A program made the translations under genes and the position numbers. Positions 35,288 to 43,656 of a DNA stretch of 64,000 nt are shown here, piece by piece. The notes under the pieces were generated by a model. It was not told the DNA's origin. It searched no databases and saw only the letters and a program-made list of their open reading frames with translations. Source of the DNA: Arthrobacter sp. Soil782 (GTDB lineage: Bacteria > Actinomycetota > Actinomycetes > Actinomycetales > Micrococcaceae); assembly GCF_001428435.1 (NCBI RefSeq), contig NZ_LMSO01000001.1, forward strand, positions 843,656 to 907,655, given 5' to 3'. Positions within the stretch are counted from its first letter, which is position 1, and every line of letters begins with the position of its first letter.

Positions 35288-35362
35288 CTCCGCCAGAGCC
35301 GGCATTTTCACGCGTGCTGCTTCGCTTAACGCACGCTTTCGAAAACGCCGGCCCTGCCGGAG
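35288..35362 (+). other. long imperfect hairpin between gcvT and gcvH
   Basis: Arms at 35288-35309 and 35341-35362 pair over 22 bp with three mismatches. Inside them GCGTGC (35312-35317) pairs with GCACGC (35331-35336). The 75-nt element fills most of the 127-bp gcvT-gcvH gap. There is no T-run after it, so it looks more like an RNA processing/stability element or a palindromic repeat than an intrinsic terminator. Confidence 0.6.
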
Positions 35363-35403
35363 TTCTCTTACCCATAGATTTCTCGTTGTAAAGGAAGAAC
35401 AAG

Positions 35404-35787
35404 ATGAGCAAGGTTATTGCCGACCTGAAATACTCAGCCGAGCACGAATGGATTGCCGGCGACGGCTCCGGACCCGTGTCGATCGGCATCACCGCCGTGG
35501 CCACTGACGCCCTCGGCGACATCGTGTACGTGGACCTTCCGGAGGTCGGGGACACGGTCACCGCCGGCGAGACGTGCGGCGAGGTGGAATCCACCAAGTC
35601 CGTGTCAGACCTGTACGCGCCGGTCAGCGGCGAGGTCACCGAAATCAATAGCGACGTCGTCGACAGTCCGGAACTGATCAACAGCGACCCCTACGGCAAT
35701 GGCTGGCTGTTCAAGGTGGCCGTGACCGAAGAAGGTCCGCTGATGTCGGCTGAAGAGTACGCGGCAGCCAACGGCGGCGAGCTGTGA
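35404..35787 (+). CDS. gcvH: glycine cleavage system H protein
   Basis: This 127-residue lipoyl carrier protein carries the lipoylated lysine at Lys65 in [15 protein letters not shown]. The EHEWI motif near the N-terminus and the C-terminal [13 protein letters not shown] are standard. ATG 35404 follows AAGGAAG. It shuttles the aminomethyl group between GcvP, GcvT and lipoamide dehydrogenase. Its stop overlaps the GTG start of glyA. The lipoyl synthase gene for its modification is in the same block. Confidence 0.96.
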   Translation: MSKVIADLKYSAEHEWIAGDGSGPVSIGITAVATDALGDIVYVDLPEVGDTVTAGETCGEVESTKSVSDLYAPVSGEVTEINSDVVDSPELINSDPYGNGWLFKVAVTEEGPLMSAEEYAAANGGEL

Positions 35788-37115
35788 GCCCGGCAGGCAC
35801 AAGCGAGGCCACAATCGCTTTCGAGCAGGTTGTGTCGCCGTCGCTGAACGCCCAGCTGTCCGATCTGGACCCGGAGATCGCAGCGAAGATCGACGCCGAA
35901 CTGGACCGCCAGCGCACCGGCCTGGAAATGATCGCATCGGAGAACCACACCGCCGCTGCCGTGATGCAGGCACAGGGTTCCGTCCTGACCAACAAGTACG
36001 CCGAGGGCTATCCCGGCAAGCGTTACTACGGCGGCTGTGAGCATGTGGACGTCATCGAGCAGCTGGCGATCGACCGCCTGAAGGCCCTGTTCGGCGCTGA
36101 GTACGCCAACGTACAGCCGCACTCCGGTGCACAGGCGAACGCTTCGGTGATGCACGCGCTGATCAAGCCGGGTGACACCATCATGGGCCTGAACCTGGCC
36201 CACGGCGGCCACCTGACGCACGGCATGCGCATCAACTTCTCGGGCAAGCTGTACAACGTCATTCCGTATCAGGTCCGCGAGGATGACCACCGGATCGACA
36301 TGGCCGAGGTGGAGCGCCTCGCACAGGAACACAAGCCGCAGCTCATCGTTGCCGGCTGGTCCGCGTACGCCCGCCAGTTGGACTTCGCCGAGTTCCGGCG
36401 AATTGCCGACTCCGTGGGCGCGTACCTCATGGTTGATATGGCGCACTTCGCCGGCCTCGTCGCCGCCGGGCTGCACCCCTCCCCCGTGCCGCACGCCCAC
36501 GTCACCACCTCCACCACGCACAAGACCCTTGCCGGTCCGCGCGGCGGGATCATTCTGAGCAACGACGCCGACATCGCCAAGAAGATCAACTCCGCCGTTT
36601 TCCCGGGCCAGCAGGGCGGGCCCCTGGAGCATGTCATCGCGGGCAAGGCGGTTGCCTTCAAGATCGCCGCCTCGCCGGAATTCAAGGAGCGCCAGGAGCG
36701 TGTCCTCGCCGGCGCCCGGGTCCTGGCCGAACGCCTGGTCCAGCCCGATGTCACTGCCAAGGGGATCAGCGTCATCTCCGGCGGAACCGATGTGCACCTC
36801 GTCCTGGTCGACCTGCGCAACTGCGAACTGAACGGCCAGCAGGCCGAGGACCGCCTCGCGGAAATCGACATCACGGTCAACCGCAACGCCGTGCCGTTTG
36901 ATCCACGTCCGCCGATGGTGACCTCGGGGCTGCGCATCGGCACGCCCGCACTGGCCACCCGCGGCTTCGGCGAGGAGGCCTTCGCGGAAGTTGCTGACAT
37001 CATCGCCGAGGCCCTGATTGCCGACGCCGGTGCTGACCTCTCCGGCCTGCGCTCCCGGGTGGAAGCACTCGCCGCCGCGCACCCCCTCTACCCGGACGTT
37101 GCCGACCTCGCCTGA
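35784..37115 (+). CDS. glyA: serine hydroxymethyltransferase
   Basis: This 443-residue PLP enzyme starts at GTG 35784, overlapping gcvH by 4 nt. The motifs are [40 protein letters not shown], and the PLP lysine in [15 protein letters not shown] (Lys247). It condenses glycine with methylene-tetrahydrofolate to serine, which the next gene can deaminate to pyruvate. The N-terminus is about 20 residues longer than in E. coli. Its coupling to gcvH suggests that glycine catabolism via serine is the main direction here. Confidence 0.96.
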   Translation: MSPAGTSEATIAFEQVVSPSLNAQLSDLDPEIAAKIDAELDRQRTGLEMIASENHTAAAVMQAQGSVLTNKYAEGYPGKRYYGGCEHVDVIEQLAIDRLKALFGAEYANVQPHSGAQANASVMHALIKPGDTIMGLNLAHGGHLTHGMRINFSGKLYNVIPYQVREDDHRIDMAEVERLAQEHKPQLIVAGWSAYARQLDFAEFRRIADSVGAYLMVDMAHFAGLVAAGLHPSPVPHAHVTTSTTHKTLAGPRGGIILSNDADIAKKINSAVFPGQQGGPLEHVIAGKAVAFKIAASPEFKERQERVLAGARVLAERLVQPDVTAKGISVISGGTDVHLVLVDLRNCELNGQQAEDRLAEIDITVNRNAVPFDPRPPMVTSGLRIGTPALATRGFGEEAFAEVADIIAEALIADAGADLSGLRSRVEALAAAHPLYPDVADLA

Positions 37116-37124
37116 CCTCTGAAC

Positions 37125-37179
37125 TTTTGTCCAGGTGACGAGAGTTCGGAGACGTTTACGTCTCCATATCTGGACAAAA
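37125..37179. terminator. nested hairpin between glyA and sdaA
   Basis: TTTTGTCCAG (37125-37134) pairs with CTGGACAAAA (37170-37179). Within it GGAGACG (37148-37154) and CGTCTCC (37159-37165) form a second perfect stem over TTTA. The outer arms carry T4/A4 ends, giving a bidirectional terminator-like structure. It probably separates or attenuates sdaA from the upstream gcv transcript. Confidence 0.5.
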
Positions 37180-37211
37180 CTTCTGACCTTCCAAGCAGTA
37201 AGGAATGACCA

Positions 37212-38609
37212 ATGGCTGTTGGAGTCTTTGACCTCTTTTCCATCGGGATCGGGCCCTCGAGCTCGCACACCGTCGGCCCCATGCGGGCTGCCGCCGTTTT
37301 CGCGGAGGAGCTCAAGGCCTCCGGCAGGCTGGCGGAGGCGGTGTCACTGCGGGTGGACCTCTACGGGTCCCTCGCAGCAACGGGCCGCGGACATGGCACC
37401 ATGACCGCCGTCCTCCTCGGGCTCGAAGGCTTTCACCCCGAGCTGATCCTGCCGGACGAGGTGGAAGAACGGCTGGCTGCCATCGCCGACACCGGAATGC
37501 TGCAGCTGGCCGGTGGCACTTCCCTGCCCTACGGCGTCGAAGACATGGTCCTGCGTCCGCTGACCGTGCTGCCCCGCCACACCAACGGCATGACCTTCCA
37601 GGTGAAGAACGACGCCGGCGAGATACTCCACGAGGCAACGTTCTTTTCGGTGGGCGGCGGCTTCATCGTGCGGGAAGGCGAGGAAGATGCCGCTGCGGAA
37701 CAGCTCGAGGAGTCGAAGGAACAACTGCCCTACCCCTTCCGCACGGCGGCGGAACTGCTGGAGCACTGCCGCAACACCGGCCTGGGGATCAGCGACATCA
37801 TGCTCCTCAACGAGAAGGTTGCGCACTCCGAGGACGAGATCCGCGAGGGCCTGCTGCATATCTGGCAGGTGATGGAGGAGTGCAAGAACTCCGCGATCAA
37901 GCGTGAAGGCTTGCTTCCAGGCGGGCTGAAGGTCCGCCGTCGTGCTCCGGATTGGCATGAGCGGCTGCTCAAGGAGGACAAGGACCGGGACCCGAAGTAC
38001 TGGCAGGAGTGGGTCAACCTCGTTGCCCTCGCCGTCAACGAGGAGAACGCGTCAGGCGGCAGGGTCGTCACCGCACCCACCAACGGAGCCGCCGGCATCA
38101 TTCCCGCCGTGCTCTACTACGCGCTCCACTTCGCGCCCGGCATGGAGAACGTGACGCAGGAGGACCGGGACGACGTCGTTATCAAGTTCCTGCTGACGGC
38201 CGCCGCGATCGGCGTGCTGTACAAGGAGCAGGCTTCCATCTCCGGCGCGGAGGTGGGCTGTCAGGGCGAGGTGGGTTCGGCGTCGTCCATGGCAGCGGCA
38301 GGCCTCGCCGAGGTGATGGGCGGCAGTCCGTCCCACGTGGAGAACGCGGCCGAGATCGCAATGGAACACAACCTCGGCCTGACGTGCGATCCCATCGGAG
38401 GACTGGTTCAGGTGCCGTGCATTGAGCGCAACGCGATTGCTGCCGCGAAGGCAATCAATGCTGCCAAGATGGCTCTTTGGGGAGATGGCTCGCACCGGGT
38501 ATCTCTGGATGAAGTCATCGTGACCATGCGGGAGACCGGCAAGGACATGAGCTCCAAATACAAGGAAACGGCACTCGGCGGCCTTGCCGTCAACGTCGTC
38601 GAATGCTGA
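37212..38609 (+). CDS. sdaA: L-serine ammonia-lyase (iron-sulfur type)
   Basis: This 465-residue single-chain enzyme joins beta and alpha domains. The N-terminus [20 protein letters not shown] is the classical start. The alpha domain holds the cluster cysteines in [35 protein letters not shown] and the conserved [19 protein letters not shown] at the end. It converts serine to pyruvate and ammonia. Position after gcvPTH-glyA makes a glycine-to-pyruvate route, likely with its own level of control because of the hairpin in front of it. ATG 37212 has TAAGGAATG upstream. Confidence 0.95.
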   Translation: MAVGVFDLFSIGIGPSSSHTVGPMRAAAVFAEELKASGRLAEAVSLRVDLYGSLAATGRGHGTMTAVLLGLEGFHPELILPDEVEERLAAIADTGMLQLAGGTSLPYGVEDMVLRPLTVLPRHTNGMTFQVKNDAGEILHEATFFSVGGGFIVREGEEDAAAEQLEESKEQLPYPFRTAAELLEHCRNTGLGISDIMLLNEKVAHSEDEIREGLLHIWQVMEECKNSAIKREGLLPGGLKVRRRAPDWHERLLKEDKDRDPKYWQEWVNLVALAVNEENASGGRVVTAPTNGAAGIIPAVLYYALHFAPGMENVTQEDRDDVVIKFLLTAAAIGVLYKEQASISGAEVGCQGEVGSASSMAAAGLAEVMGGSPSHVENAAEIAMEHNLGLTCDPIGGLVQVPCIERNAIAAAKAINAAKMALWGDGSHRVSLDEVIVTMRETGKDMSSKYKETALGGLAVNVVEC

Positions 38610-38634
38610 ATTGGAAGTCGAAGGAAGAGAACCC

Positions 38635-39642
38635 ATGACTCTGGCGCCAGAAGGCCGCAAGCTGCTCCGCGTAGAACAGCGCAACTCGGCAGTACCGGTG
38701 GAACGCAAGCCGGACTGGATCAAGGCAAAAGTCCAGATGGGTCCGGAGTACGTCCAGCTCAAGAACCTCGTGAAGAAGGAAGGCCTCCACACCGTGTGCG
38801 AGGAAGCCGGCTGCCCCAACATCTTCGAGTGCTGGGAGGACAAGGAAGCGACGTTCCTCATCGGCGGTTCCGAGTGCACCCGGCGCTGTGACTTCTGCCA
38901 GATCGACACAGGGAAGCCCTCCCCGATAGACCGGTTCGAGCCCACCAAGGTGGCTCGCTCGGTCAAGGCCATGCAGCTGCGCTACGCCACTGTGACCGGC
39001 GTGGCCCGTGATGACCTCGAGGATGAGGGCGTATGGCTCTACGCGGAGACCGTCCGCAAGATCCACGAGCTAAACCCGGGCACCGGCGTCGAGCTCCTGA
39101 TTCCGGACTTCTCCGGCAAGCCGGAAAACATCCAGGCGATCTGCGATTCCAAGCCCGAGGTCTTTGCCCACAACGTCGAGACCGTGCCGCGCATCTTCAA
39201 GCGGATCCGGCCGGCGTTCCGTTATGAGCGCTCTCTCGACGTGCTCACGCAGGGTCGGGATCTCGGCATGGTCACCAAATCCAACCTCATTCTGGGCATG
39301 GGCGAAACCCGGGAAGAAATCTCCGGGGCACTCCGTGACCTTCACGACGCCGGCTGCGACTTGATCACCATCACCCAGTACCTGCGTCCCAGCGAACGCC
39401 ACCTGCCCGTGGACCGCTGGGTGAAGCCCCAGGAGTTCGTCGACATCCAGAACGAAGCGGACGAGATCGGCTTCCTCGGCGTCATGAGCGGGCCGTTGGT
39501 GCGATCCTCGTACCGCGCCGGCCGGCTCTGGGCCACGGCAATGCGCAAGAAGGGGTGGGAGATCCCCGCCGAACTTGCGCACATTGAAAGCTCCGGCAGT
39601 ACCCGCCAGGAAGCCAGCACCCTGCTGGCGGCACACGGCTGA
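38635..39642 (+). CDS. lipA: lipoyl synthase
   Basis: This 335-residue radical-SAM enzyme starts at ATG 38635 (AAGGAAGAG upstream). The auxiliary-cluster cysteines are in [12 protein letters not shown] and the radical-SAM CxxxCxxC is CTRRCDFCQ. Further motifs are [23 protein letters not shown] and [12 protein letters not shown], with an arginine-serine end SSYRAG. It inserts sulfur into octanoyl groups on lipoyl domains. No lipB lies next to it; here it travels with the glycine cleavage genes, whose H protein needs lipoylation. Confidence 0.95.
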   Translation: MTLAPEGRKLLRVEQRNSAVPVERKPDWIKAKVQMGPEYVQLKNLVKKEGLHTVCEEAGCPNIFECWEDKEATFLIGGSECTRRCDFCQIDTGKPSPIDRFEPTKVARSVKAMQLRYATVTGVARDDLEDEGVWLYAETVRKIHELNPGTGVELLIPDFSGKPENIQAICDSKPEVFAHNVETVPRIFKRIRPAFRYERSLDVLTQGRDLGMVTKSNLILGMGETREEISGALRDLHDAGCDLITITQYLRPSERHLPVDRWVKPQEFVDIQNEADEIGFLGVMSGPLVRSSYRAGRLWATAMRKKGWEIPAELAHIESSGSTRQEASTLLAAHG

Positions 39643-39677
39643 GTTCCACGCCGGATCCTGATGCACTGAGAGGACCA

Positions 39678-40505
39678 ATGATGTTCCCGACCAGAATTGA
39701 AATCATCCCTTCCGAGGGAATCGTTGAGCGGGTTGCCGCCGCGGTGGCCCCGAGTACCCCGATCACCGTGACCTGCCTGCCTCATCACGGCGTTGAACGG
39801 ACGGTCCGCACTGCAGCGCAGCTGGCTGGTCTCGGGTACACGGCGATCCCGCACCTGGCCGCGCGAAGCGTTCAGAGCAGGGCGGAGCTCACCGAGATCC
39901 TGCGGAACTGTAGCGACGCCGGTATCGGCGAGGTGTTTGTCATCGGCGGGGACCGGAGACATCCGGCCGGCCCGTATGACTCGGCGCTGCCACTGCTGGA
40001 GGACATCGGGCAGTATTCAAGCGGCCTGATCCGGGCGGGAATCGCGGGTTATCCCGAGGGCCATCCGTTTCTCGATCCGGGCGCGGGCGTGGATGCCCTG
40101 CTGGCCAAGCAGCACCTTGCCTCCCACGTGGTCACGCAAATGTGCTTCTCAGCTCCGCGGATCCTCGACTATGTTGCCCTGCTACGCCGGGTCGGCGTGC
40201 AATTGCCCGTCTGGGCGGGCGTGGCAGGAGCGGTCCCACGAACCCGCCTCGTGTCGCTGGCGGCACAGATCGGCGTCGGGAGCTCCCTGAAGTTCCTCAC
40301 GCGGAAAGGCCCGCTGGCCCGCAAACTGCTGGTCGGTGACCATTACACGCCGGAGAGCCTGGTAGCCGAGCTGAAAAGCCAGCCCGGGAAGCTTGCCGGC
40401 ATCCATCTCTACAGCTTCAACAGCCTTGACCCCAACCCGCACGGTACTGACCATGGGTCAACCGCGACAAAACTTCTCAGAGGAGCACCCCATGGCAACA
40501 ACTGA
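39678..40505 (+). CDS. methylenetetrahydrofolate reductase-family protein
   Basis: This 275-residue TIM-barrel protein is related to MetF: ITVTCLPHHGVERTVRTAAQ, IGEVFVIGGDRRHPAGP, YPEGHPFLDPG (the family YPExH motif), HVVTQMCFSAPRILDYV and AGVAGAVPRTRLVSLA. The acidic MetF segment near the N-terminus is weaker than in classical enzymes, so activity as a true reductase is not certain. It overlaps purU by 14 nt and follows lipA, a place that suggests handling of the methylene-tetrahydrofolate made by glycine cleavage. Similar MetF-like proteins occur in methyl-group (betaine, sarcosine) catabolic loci. Confidence 0.8.
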   Translation: MMFPTRIEIIPSEGIVERVAAAVAPSTPITVTCLPHHGVERTVRTAAQLAGLGYTAIPHLAARSVQSRAELTEILRNCSDAGIGEVFVIGGDRRHPAGPYDSALPLLEDIGQYSSGLIRAGIAGYPEGHPFLDPGAGVDALLAKQHLASHVVTQMCFSAPRILDYVALLRRVGVQLPVWAGVAGAVPRTRLVSLAAQIGVGSSLKFLTRKGPLARKLLVGDHYTPESLVAELKSQPGKLAGIHLYSFNSLDPNPHGTDHGSTATKLLRGAPHGNN

Positions 40506-41400
40506 AGCCTTGATCCCCGGGGCCGAGCATGTCCTCACCGTCGATTGCGTCGAGTCCCCCGGCATCGTCCACGCCATTTCAGGATTCCTGTTCGAGCACG
40601 GCTGCGACATCCTCGACATCAAGCAGTACGGGGACAAAGCGCAGCGGCACTTCTTCATGCGCGTCCACTTCTCTTTAGGGTCCTCCGAATCCCAAACTGA
40701 CGCCCTCGCCACGGATCCCTTCACCACGGAGGACCTGCGCCGCGACTTCGCGCCGGTGGCCGAACAGTGGCAGCTGAACTGGCAGCTTGAGCCGCAGGGC
40801 CGCAAGCGCCGAGTGCTGGTCATGGTGTCAAAGATGGGCCACTGCCTCAATGACCTGCTCTACCGCACCCGCACGGGCGAGCTCCCGGTAGAGATTGTCG
40901 CCGTCGTCTCCAACCACCGTGATCAGGAGAGCCTTGTCCAGTGGCACGGAATTCCGTTCTTCCATGTGCCCGTCACCAAGGACACCAAGCCGGAGGCTGA
41001 GGCCGAACTCCTGGACATCGTCGACCAGTTCGACGTCGAGCTCGTTGTCCTTGCCCGCTACATGCAGGTCCTCAGCGATGAGCTCTCCAACCGGATGGCG
41101 GGCAGGGTCATCAACATTCACCACTCCTTCCTGCCCAGCTTCAAGGGCGCCAAGCCGTACCACCAGGCATACGAGCGGGGCGTGAAGACCGTCGGGGCCA
41201 CCGCCCACTACGTCAATGCGGAACTGGACGAGGGCCCGATCATTTCCCAGCAGGTCATCGAAGTGGACCACACCTACGGGCCGGAGGACCTGGTTGCCGT
41301 GGGCCGCGACGCCGAATGCGCCGCGCTGCGCAACGCCGTTCGCTGGCACTGTGAGGGAAGGATTCTGCTGCTCGGCAACCGCACGGTCGTGTTGCGCTGA
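40492..41400 (+). CDS. purU: formyltetrahydrofolate deformylase
   Basis: This 302-residue protein starts at ATG 40492 (AGAGGAG upstream) inside the MetF-like gene. Residues about 15-95 are an ACT domain (HVLTVDCVESPGIVHAISGF). The C-terminal formyl-hydrolase domain has MVSKMGHCLNDLLYR, VVSNHRDQESLVQWHGIPF, ARYMQVLSDELSN, the catalytic stretch NIHHSFLPSFKGAKPYHQAY and ATAHYVNAELDEGPIISQ. It splits formyl-THF into formate and THF, returning free folate when glycine cleavage loads it with C1 units. It ends the one-carbon block. Confidence 0.94.
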   Translation: MATTEALIPGAEHVLTVDCVESPGIVHAISGFLFEHGCDILDIKQYGDKAQRHFFMRVHFSLGSSESQTDALATDPFTTEDLRRDFAPVAEQWQLNWQLEPQGRKRRVLVMVSKMGHCLNDLLYRTRTGELPVEIVAVVSNHRDQESLVQWHGIPFFHVPVTKDTKPEAEAELLDIVDQFDVELVVLARYMQVLSDELSNRMAGRVINIHHSFLPSFKGAKPYHQAYERGVKTVGATAHYVNAELDEGPIISQQVIEVDHTYGPEDLVAVGRDAECAALRNAVRWHCEGRILLLGNRTVVLR

Positions 41401-41436
41401 TCCCTGACAGCATGTGATCCACGTCCCATCCGGAAT

Positions 41437-41471
41437 AGTTGCCCGGGCAACTGCGCTTTCACAGTGAAAGC
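41437..41471. promoter_or_regulatory. two adjacent palindromes upstream of the Old Yellow Enzyme gene
   Basis: AGTTGCCCGGGCAACT (41437-41452) is a perfect 16-bp palindrome. GCTTTCAC-A-GTGAAAGC (41455-41471) is a second perfect inverted repeat just after it. Both lie within 56 bp of the reductase start, a normal place for repressor binding. No regulator gene is adjacent. Confidence 0.5.
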
Positions 41472-41491
41472 TTCCGCGAAAGGACTCCCCC

Positions 41492-42565
41492 ATGCTGTTC
41501 TCCCCGATCACCGTAGGCGAACTGAAACTACCCAACCGCCTGGTAATGGCTCCGCTGACCCGCTGCCGTTCCGGCCAGGACGGCGTTCCGGGACCTATCG
41601 TCGTCGAGCATTATCGCCAGCGCGCATCACTCGGCCTGATTGTCAGCGAGGGAACCTACCCAAGCCACGCCGGCCAAGGCTTTCCGGGCCAGCCCGGGCT
41701 CGTGACGGACGAGCAGATCGAAGGCTGGTCCAGGGTCACTGACGCTGTCCATGCCGAAGGCGGCCGCATCTTCGCACAGGTCATGCACGCCGGGCGGGTC
41801 ACACACGAGGACACCAACGGCGGCCGCACGGTCGTTGGCCCGAGCGCCATCGCAATCGACGGCGTGACCCGCACCTACAAGGGCAAGCAGCCCTACCCGG
41901 TCCCCCACGCGCTCAGCGAAGACGAGCTTCCCGGAGTTATCGAGGAGTTCGTTCAGGGCTCGCTGAACGCGATCAAGGCAGGGTTCGACGGCGTTGAACT
42001 CCACGGTGCCAACGGTTACCTGTTGCACGAATTCCTCTCGCCTGCGGCTAACCAGCGCGAAGACCAGTACGGCGGCTCGCCGGAGAACCGCGCCCGGTTC
42101 GTCGTCAAGGTAGTGGAAGCCGTTGCTAAGGCAGTCGGAGCCGAGAAGGTCGGCATCCGCATTTCACCTGAGCACAACGTCCAGGGCGCAACCGAGCTGG
42201 ACCGAGAAGACCTCCGTCGGACCTACTCCGCCCTGACTCAGGCCATCTCGCCGCTGGGGCTGGCCTATCTCAGCGTCCTGCATAACGAGCCCTCCGGCGA
42301 GCTCGTCCGGGAACTGCGTGAGCAGTTCAACGGTCCATTCCTCCTGAACACCGGCTTCAGTGTCATGACCACCCGGGACGAGGCCATCTCGCTGGTCGAG
42401 AATGACCTGGCTGACGCCGTCGTCGTCGGCCGTGCGGCCATCGCCAATCCGGATCTGGTGTACCGCTGGAAGGAGGGCCTGCCGGAGAACGAGCCGAACA
42501 TGGCCACCTTCTACACCAGTGGCGCCGAAGGGTACACGGACTACCCCGTCTACCAGCCGGCCTGA
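41492..42565 (+). CDS. alkene reductase, Old Yellow Enzyme family (NADH:flavin oxidoreductase)
   Basis: This 357-residue FMN-dependent barrel enzyme has LPNRLVMAPLTRCRSGQDG at the N-terminus, IFAQVMHAGR, the substrate-binding His and Asn in VELHGANGYLLHEFLSP, DQYGGSPENRARFV and the FMN phosphate loop at LLNTGFSV/DAVVVGRAAIANPDLV. It groups with NemA/XenA-like classical reductases of electrophilic alkenes, N-ethylmaleimide and nitro compounds. ATG 41492 has AAAGGA upstream. Two palindromes in front suggest inducible expression. Confidence 0.92.
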   Translation: MLFSPITVGELKLPNRLVMAPLTRCRSGQDGVPGPIVVEHYRQRASLGLIVSEGTYPSHAGQGFPGQPGLVTDEQIEGWSRVTDAVHAEGGRIFAQVMHAGRVTHEDTNGGRTVVGPSAIAIDGVTRTYKGKQPYPVPHALSEDELPGVIEEFVQGSLNAIKAGFDGVELHGANGYLLHEFLSPAANQREDQYGGSPENRARFVVKVVEAVAKAVGAEKVGIRISPEHNVQGATELDREDLRRTYSALTQAISPLGLAYLSVLHNEPSGELVRELREQFNGPFLLNTGFSVMTTRDEAISLVENDLADAVVVGRAAIANPDLVYRWKEGLPENEPNMATFYTSGAEGYTDYPVYQPA

Positions 42566-42571
42566 TCCCCT

Positions 42572-42596
42572 TGGGGCTGCTGGCATGGAGGCCCCA
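42572..42596 (+). terminator. small hairpin after the Old Yellow Enzyme gene
   Basis: TGGGGC (42572-42577) pairs with GCCCCA (42591-42596) over a 13-nt loop directly after the stop codon. No T-run follows, so it is a weak terminator candidate. Confidence 0.3.
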
Positions 42597-42697
42597 CTGC
42601 GCGATCACGACCTCGTCCTCTGGGAAACCTGAAGGTAAGCGGGTGTCTGTACTGGTGGCACGCATTCGGTTCTCATATCGATCAGTAACATGTAGAA

Positions 42698-43360
42698 ATG
42701 GGGATCGGAACCGAGCGGGTATCTGGAACGCTGACTTCGTGGAACGACGATCGCGGTTTCGGGTTCATTTCCCGAACGGACACTTCCCAGAAGACGTTCG
42801 TGCACATCTCAGCGTTCCCGCCTCGAGCGCACCGACCTCAGCTTGGCGAGGCCATCACATTTGAGGTTGGGCTCTCTCCTGACGGAAAACAGCGCGCAAC
42901 GCGCGTGCAGCCGGTTGTTCATGCACCCGCGCTACCGTCGTCGATGAGGCGAACGCCCGGAGCGGGGATACGGCGCAGATCGGGCACCCTGACTTATCTG
43001 CCAATCCTCGGCTTCGTCATCGCGTACTTGCTTGTGAACGCCATATGGCCCATCCCCCTGTGGGTGCCAGCACTGTATCTGTTGGCAAGCTGCCTCTGCT
43101 TTCTCCTGTACGCGGCCGATAAGGCCGCCGCCGTCTCCGGGGGGTGGCGGACTTCGGAGAAGGCGCTGATACTGGCGGGCACCGTCGGTGGGTGGCCGGG
43201 CGGCATCGTCGCTCAGCAGGTGCTTCGCCACAAGACGCGCAAGGCGCGTTTTCGCTTTGCTTTCTGGAACAGCGTTGTCGTGAATCTGCTCGCCTTCGCC
43301 CTGTTCACTACGCCCCTATTCACGGTGTTTGCTCGATGGGGCAGCGCAGTATTCCGGTAG
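42698..43360 (+). CDS. cold-shock domain plus DUF1294 membrane protein
   Basis: This is a 220-residue fusion. Residues about 6-75 are a cold-shock domain with RNP-like motifs (GTLTSWNDDRGFGFISR and TFVHISAFP). A basic linker follows, and residues about 100-215 are the DUF1294 membrane domain with hydrophobic segments and the conserved YAADKAAAVSGGWRTSE and GGWPGGIVAQQVLRHKTRK motifs. The architecture is found in many bacteria; the domain may link RNA binding to the membrane, but the role is unknown. There is no Shine-Dalgarno. TAACAT lies 6 nt before the ATG, so a leaderless transcript is likely. Confidence 0.88.
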   Translation: MGIGTERVSGTLTSWNDDRGFGFISRTDTSQKTFVHISAFPPRAHRPQLGEAITFEVGLSPDGKQRATRVQPVVHAPALPSSMRRTPGAGIRRRSGTLTYLPILGFVIAYLLVNAIWPIPLWVPALYLLASCLCFLLYAADKAAAVSGGWRTSEKALILAGTVGGWPGGIVAQQVLRHKTRKARFRFAFWNSVVVNLLAFALFTTPLFTVFARWGSAVFR

Positions 43361-43368
43361 ATCGTGCG

Positions 43369-43569
43369 TTAGCGCTTCCCGTACTTGCGGTGCACTGCCT
43401 GCTTGCTGACGCCGAGACACAGCGCGATCGCTTCCCAGGACAGGCCGGCCTGCCGCCCCGCACGAACAAGGGATGCTTCCGTCCGTGAGACTTCCTTCTG
43501 CAACTCCGCAACAGCTTGCAGCGCGTCCGCGGGACCTTTCCCATCCATTGACGCCACCAGTGTTTTCAT
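43369..43569 (-). CDS. small helix-turn-helix protein
   Basis: This 66-residue protein starts at ATG 43569, with a strong GGAGGT 8 nt upstream; ATG 43584 in frame is an alternative leaderless start. The N-terminal helix is followed by a helix-turn-helix near the C-terminus (AGRQAGLSWEAIALCLGVSK, then QAVHRKYGKR). The size and motif resemble small actinobacterial regulators that bind DNA as dimers. Two inverted repeats sharing GTCAAC/GTTGAC half-sites cover its predicted -10 and -35, so autoregulation is likely. It converges on the cold-shock/DUF1294 gene with an 8-bp gap. Confidence 0.75.
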   Translation of the reverse strand: MKTLVASMDGKGPADALQAVAELQKEVSRTEASLVRAGRQAGLSWEAIALCLGVSKQAVHRKYGKR

Positions 43570-43585
43570 TCGCTCCACCTCCATA

Positions 43586-43632
43586 GCGTCAACATTAGTT
43601 GACGCAGAGAGGGCCCGTCAACAACTGTTGAC
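43586..43632 (-). promoter_or_regulatory. promoter and double operator of the small HTH gene
   Basis: Reading leftward, TTGACG (43621-43616), an 18-nt spacer and TAATGT (43597-43592) form a good promoter. GCGTCAAC-ATTA-GTTGACGC (43586-43605) covers the -10, and GTCAACA-AC-TGTTGAC (43617-43632) covers the -35. The shared half-site suggests one dimeric regulator, most simply the encoded HTH protein itself. Confidence 0.6.
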
Positions 43633-43640
43633 AGGCCCTC
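43609..43640 (-). terminator. 15-bp hairpin after the allE operon
   Basis: GAGGGCC-C-GTCAACA pairs with TGTTGAC-A-GGCCCTC over a 2-nt loop with one mismatch. It lies 17 nt beyond the allE stop and could terminate the leftward malic enzyme-aceB-DUF6986-allE transcript, while its core doubles as an operator of the small HTH gene. Confidence 0.5.
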
Positions 43641-43656
43641 CAGAAGCCGCTGCCGC

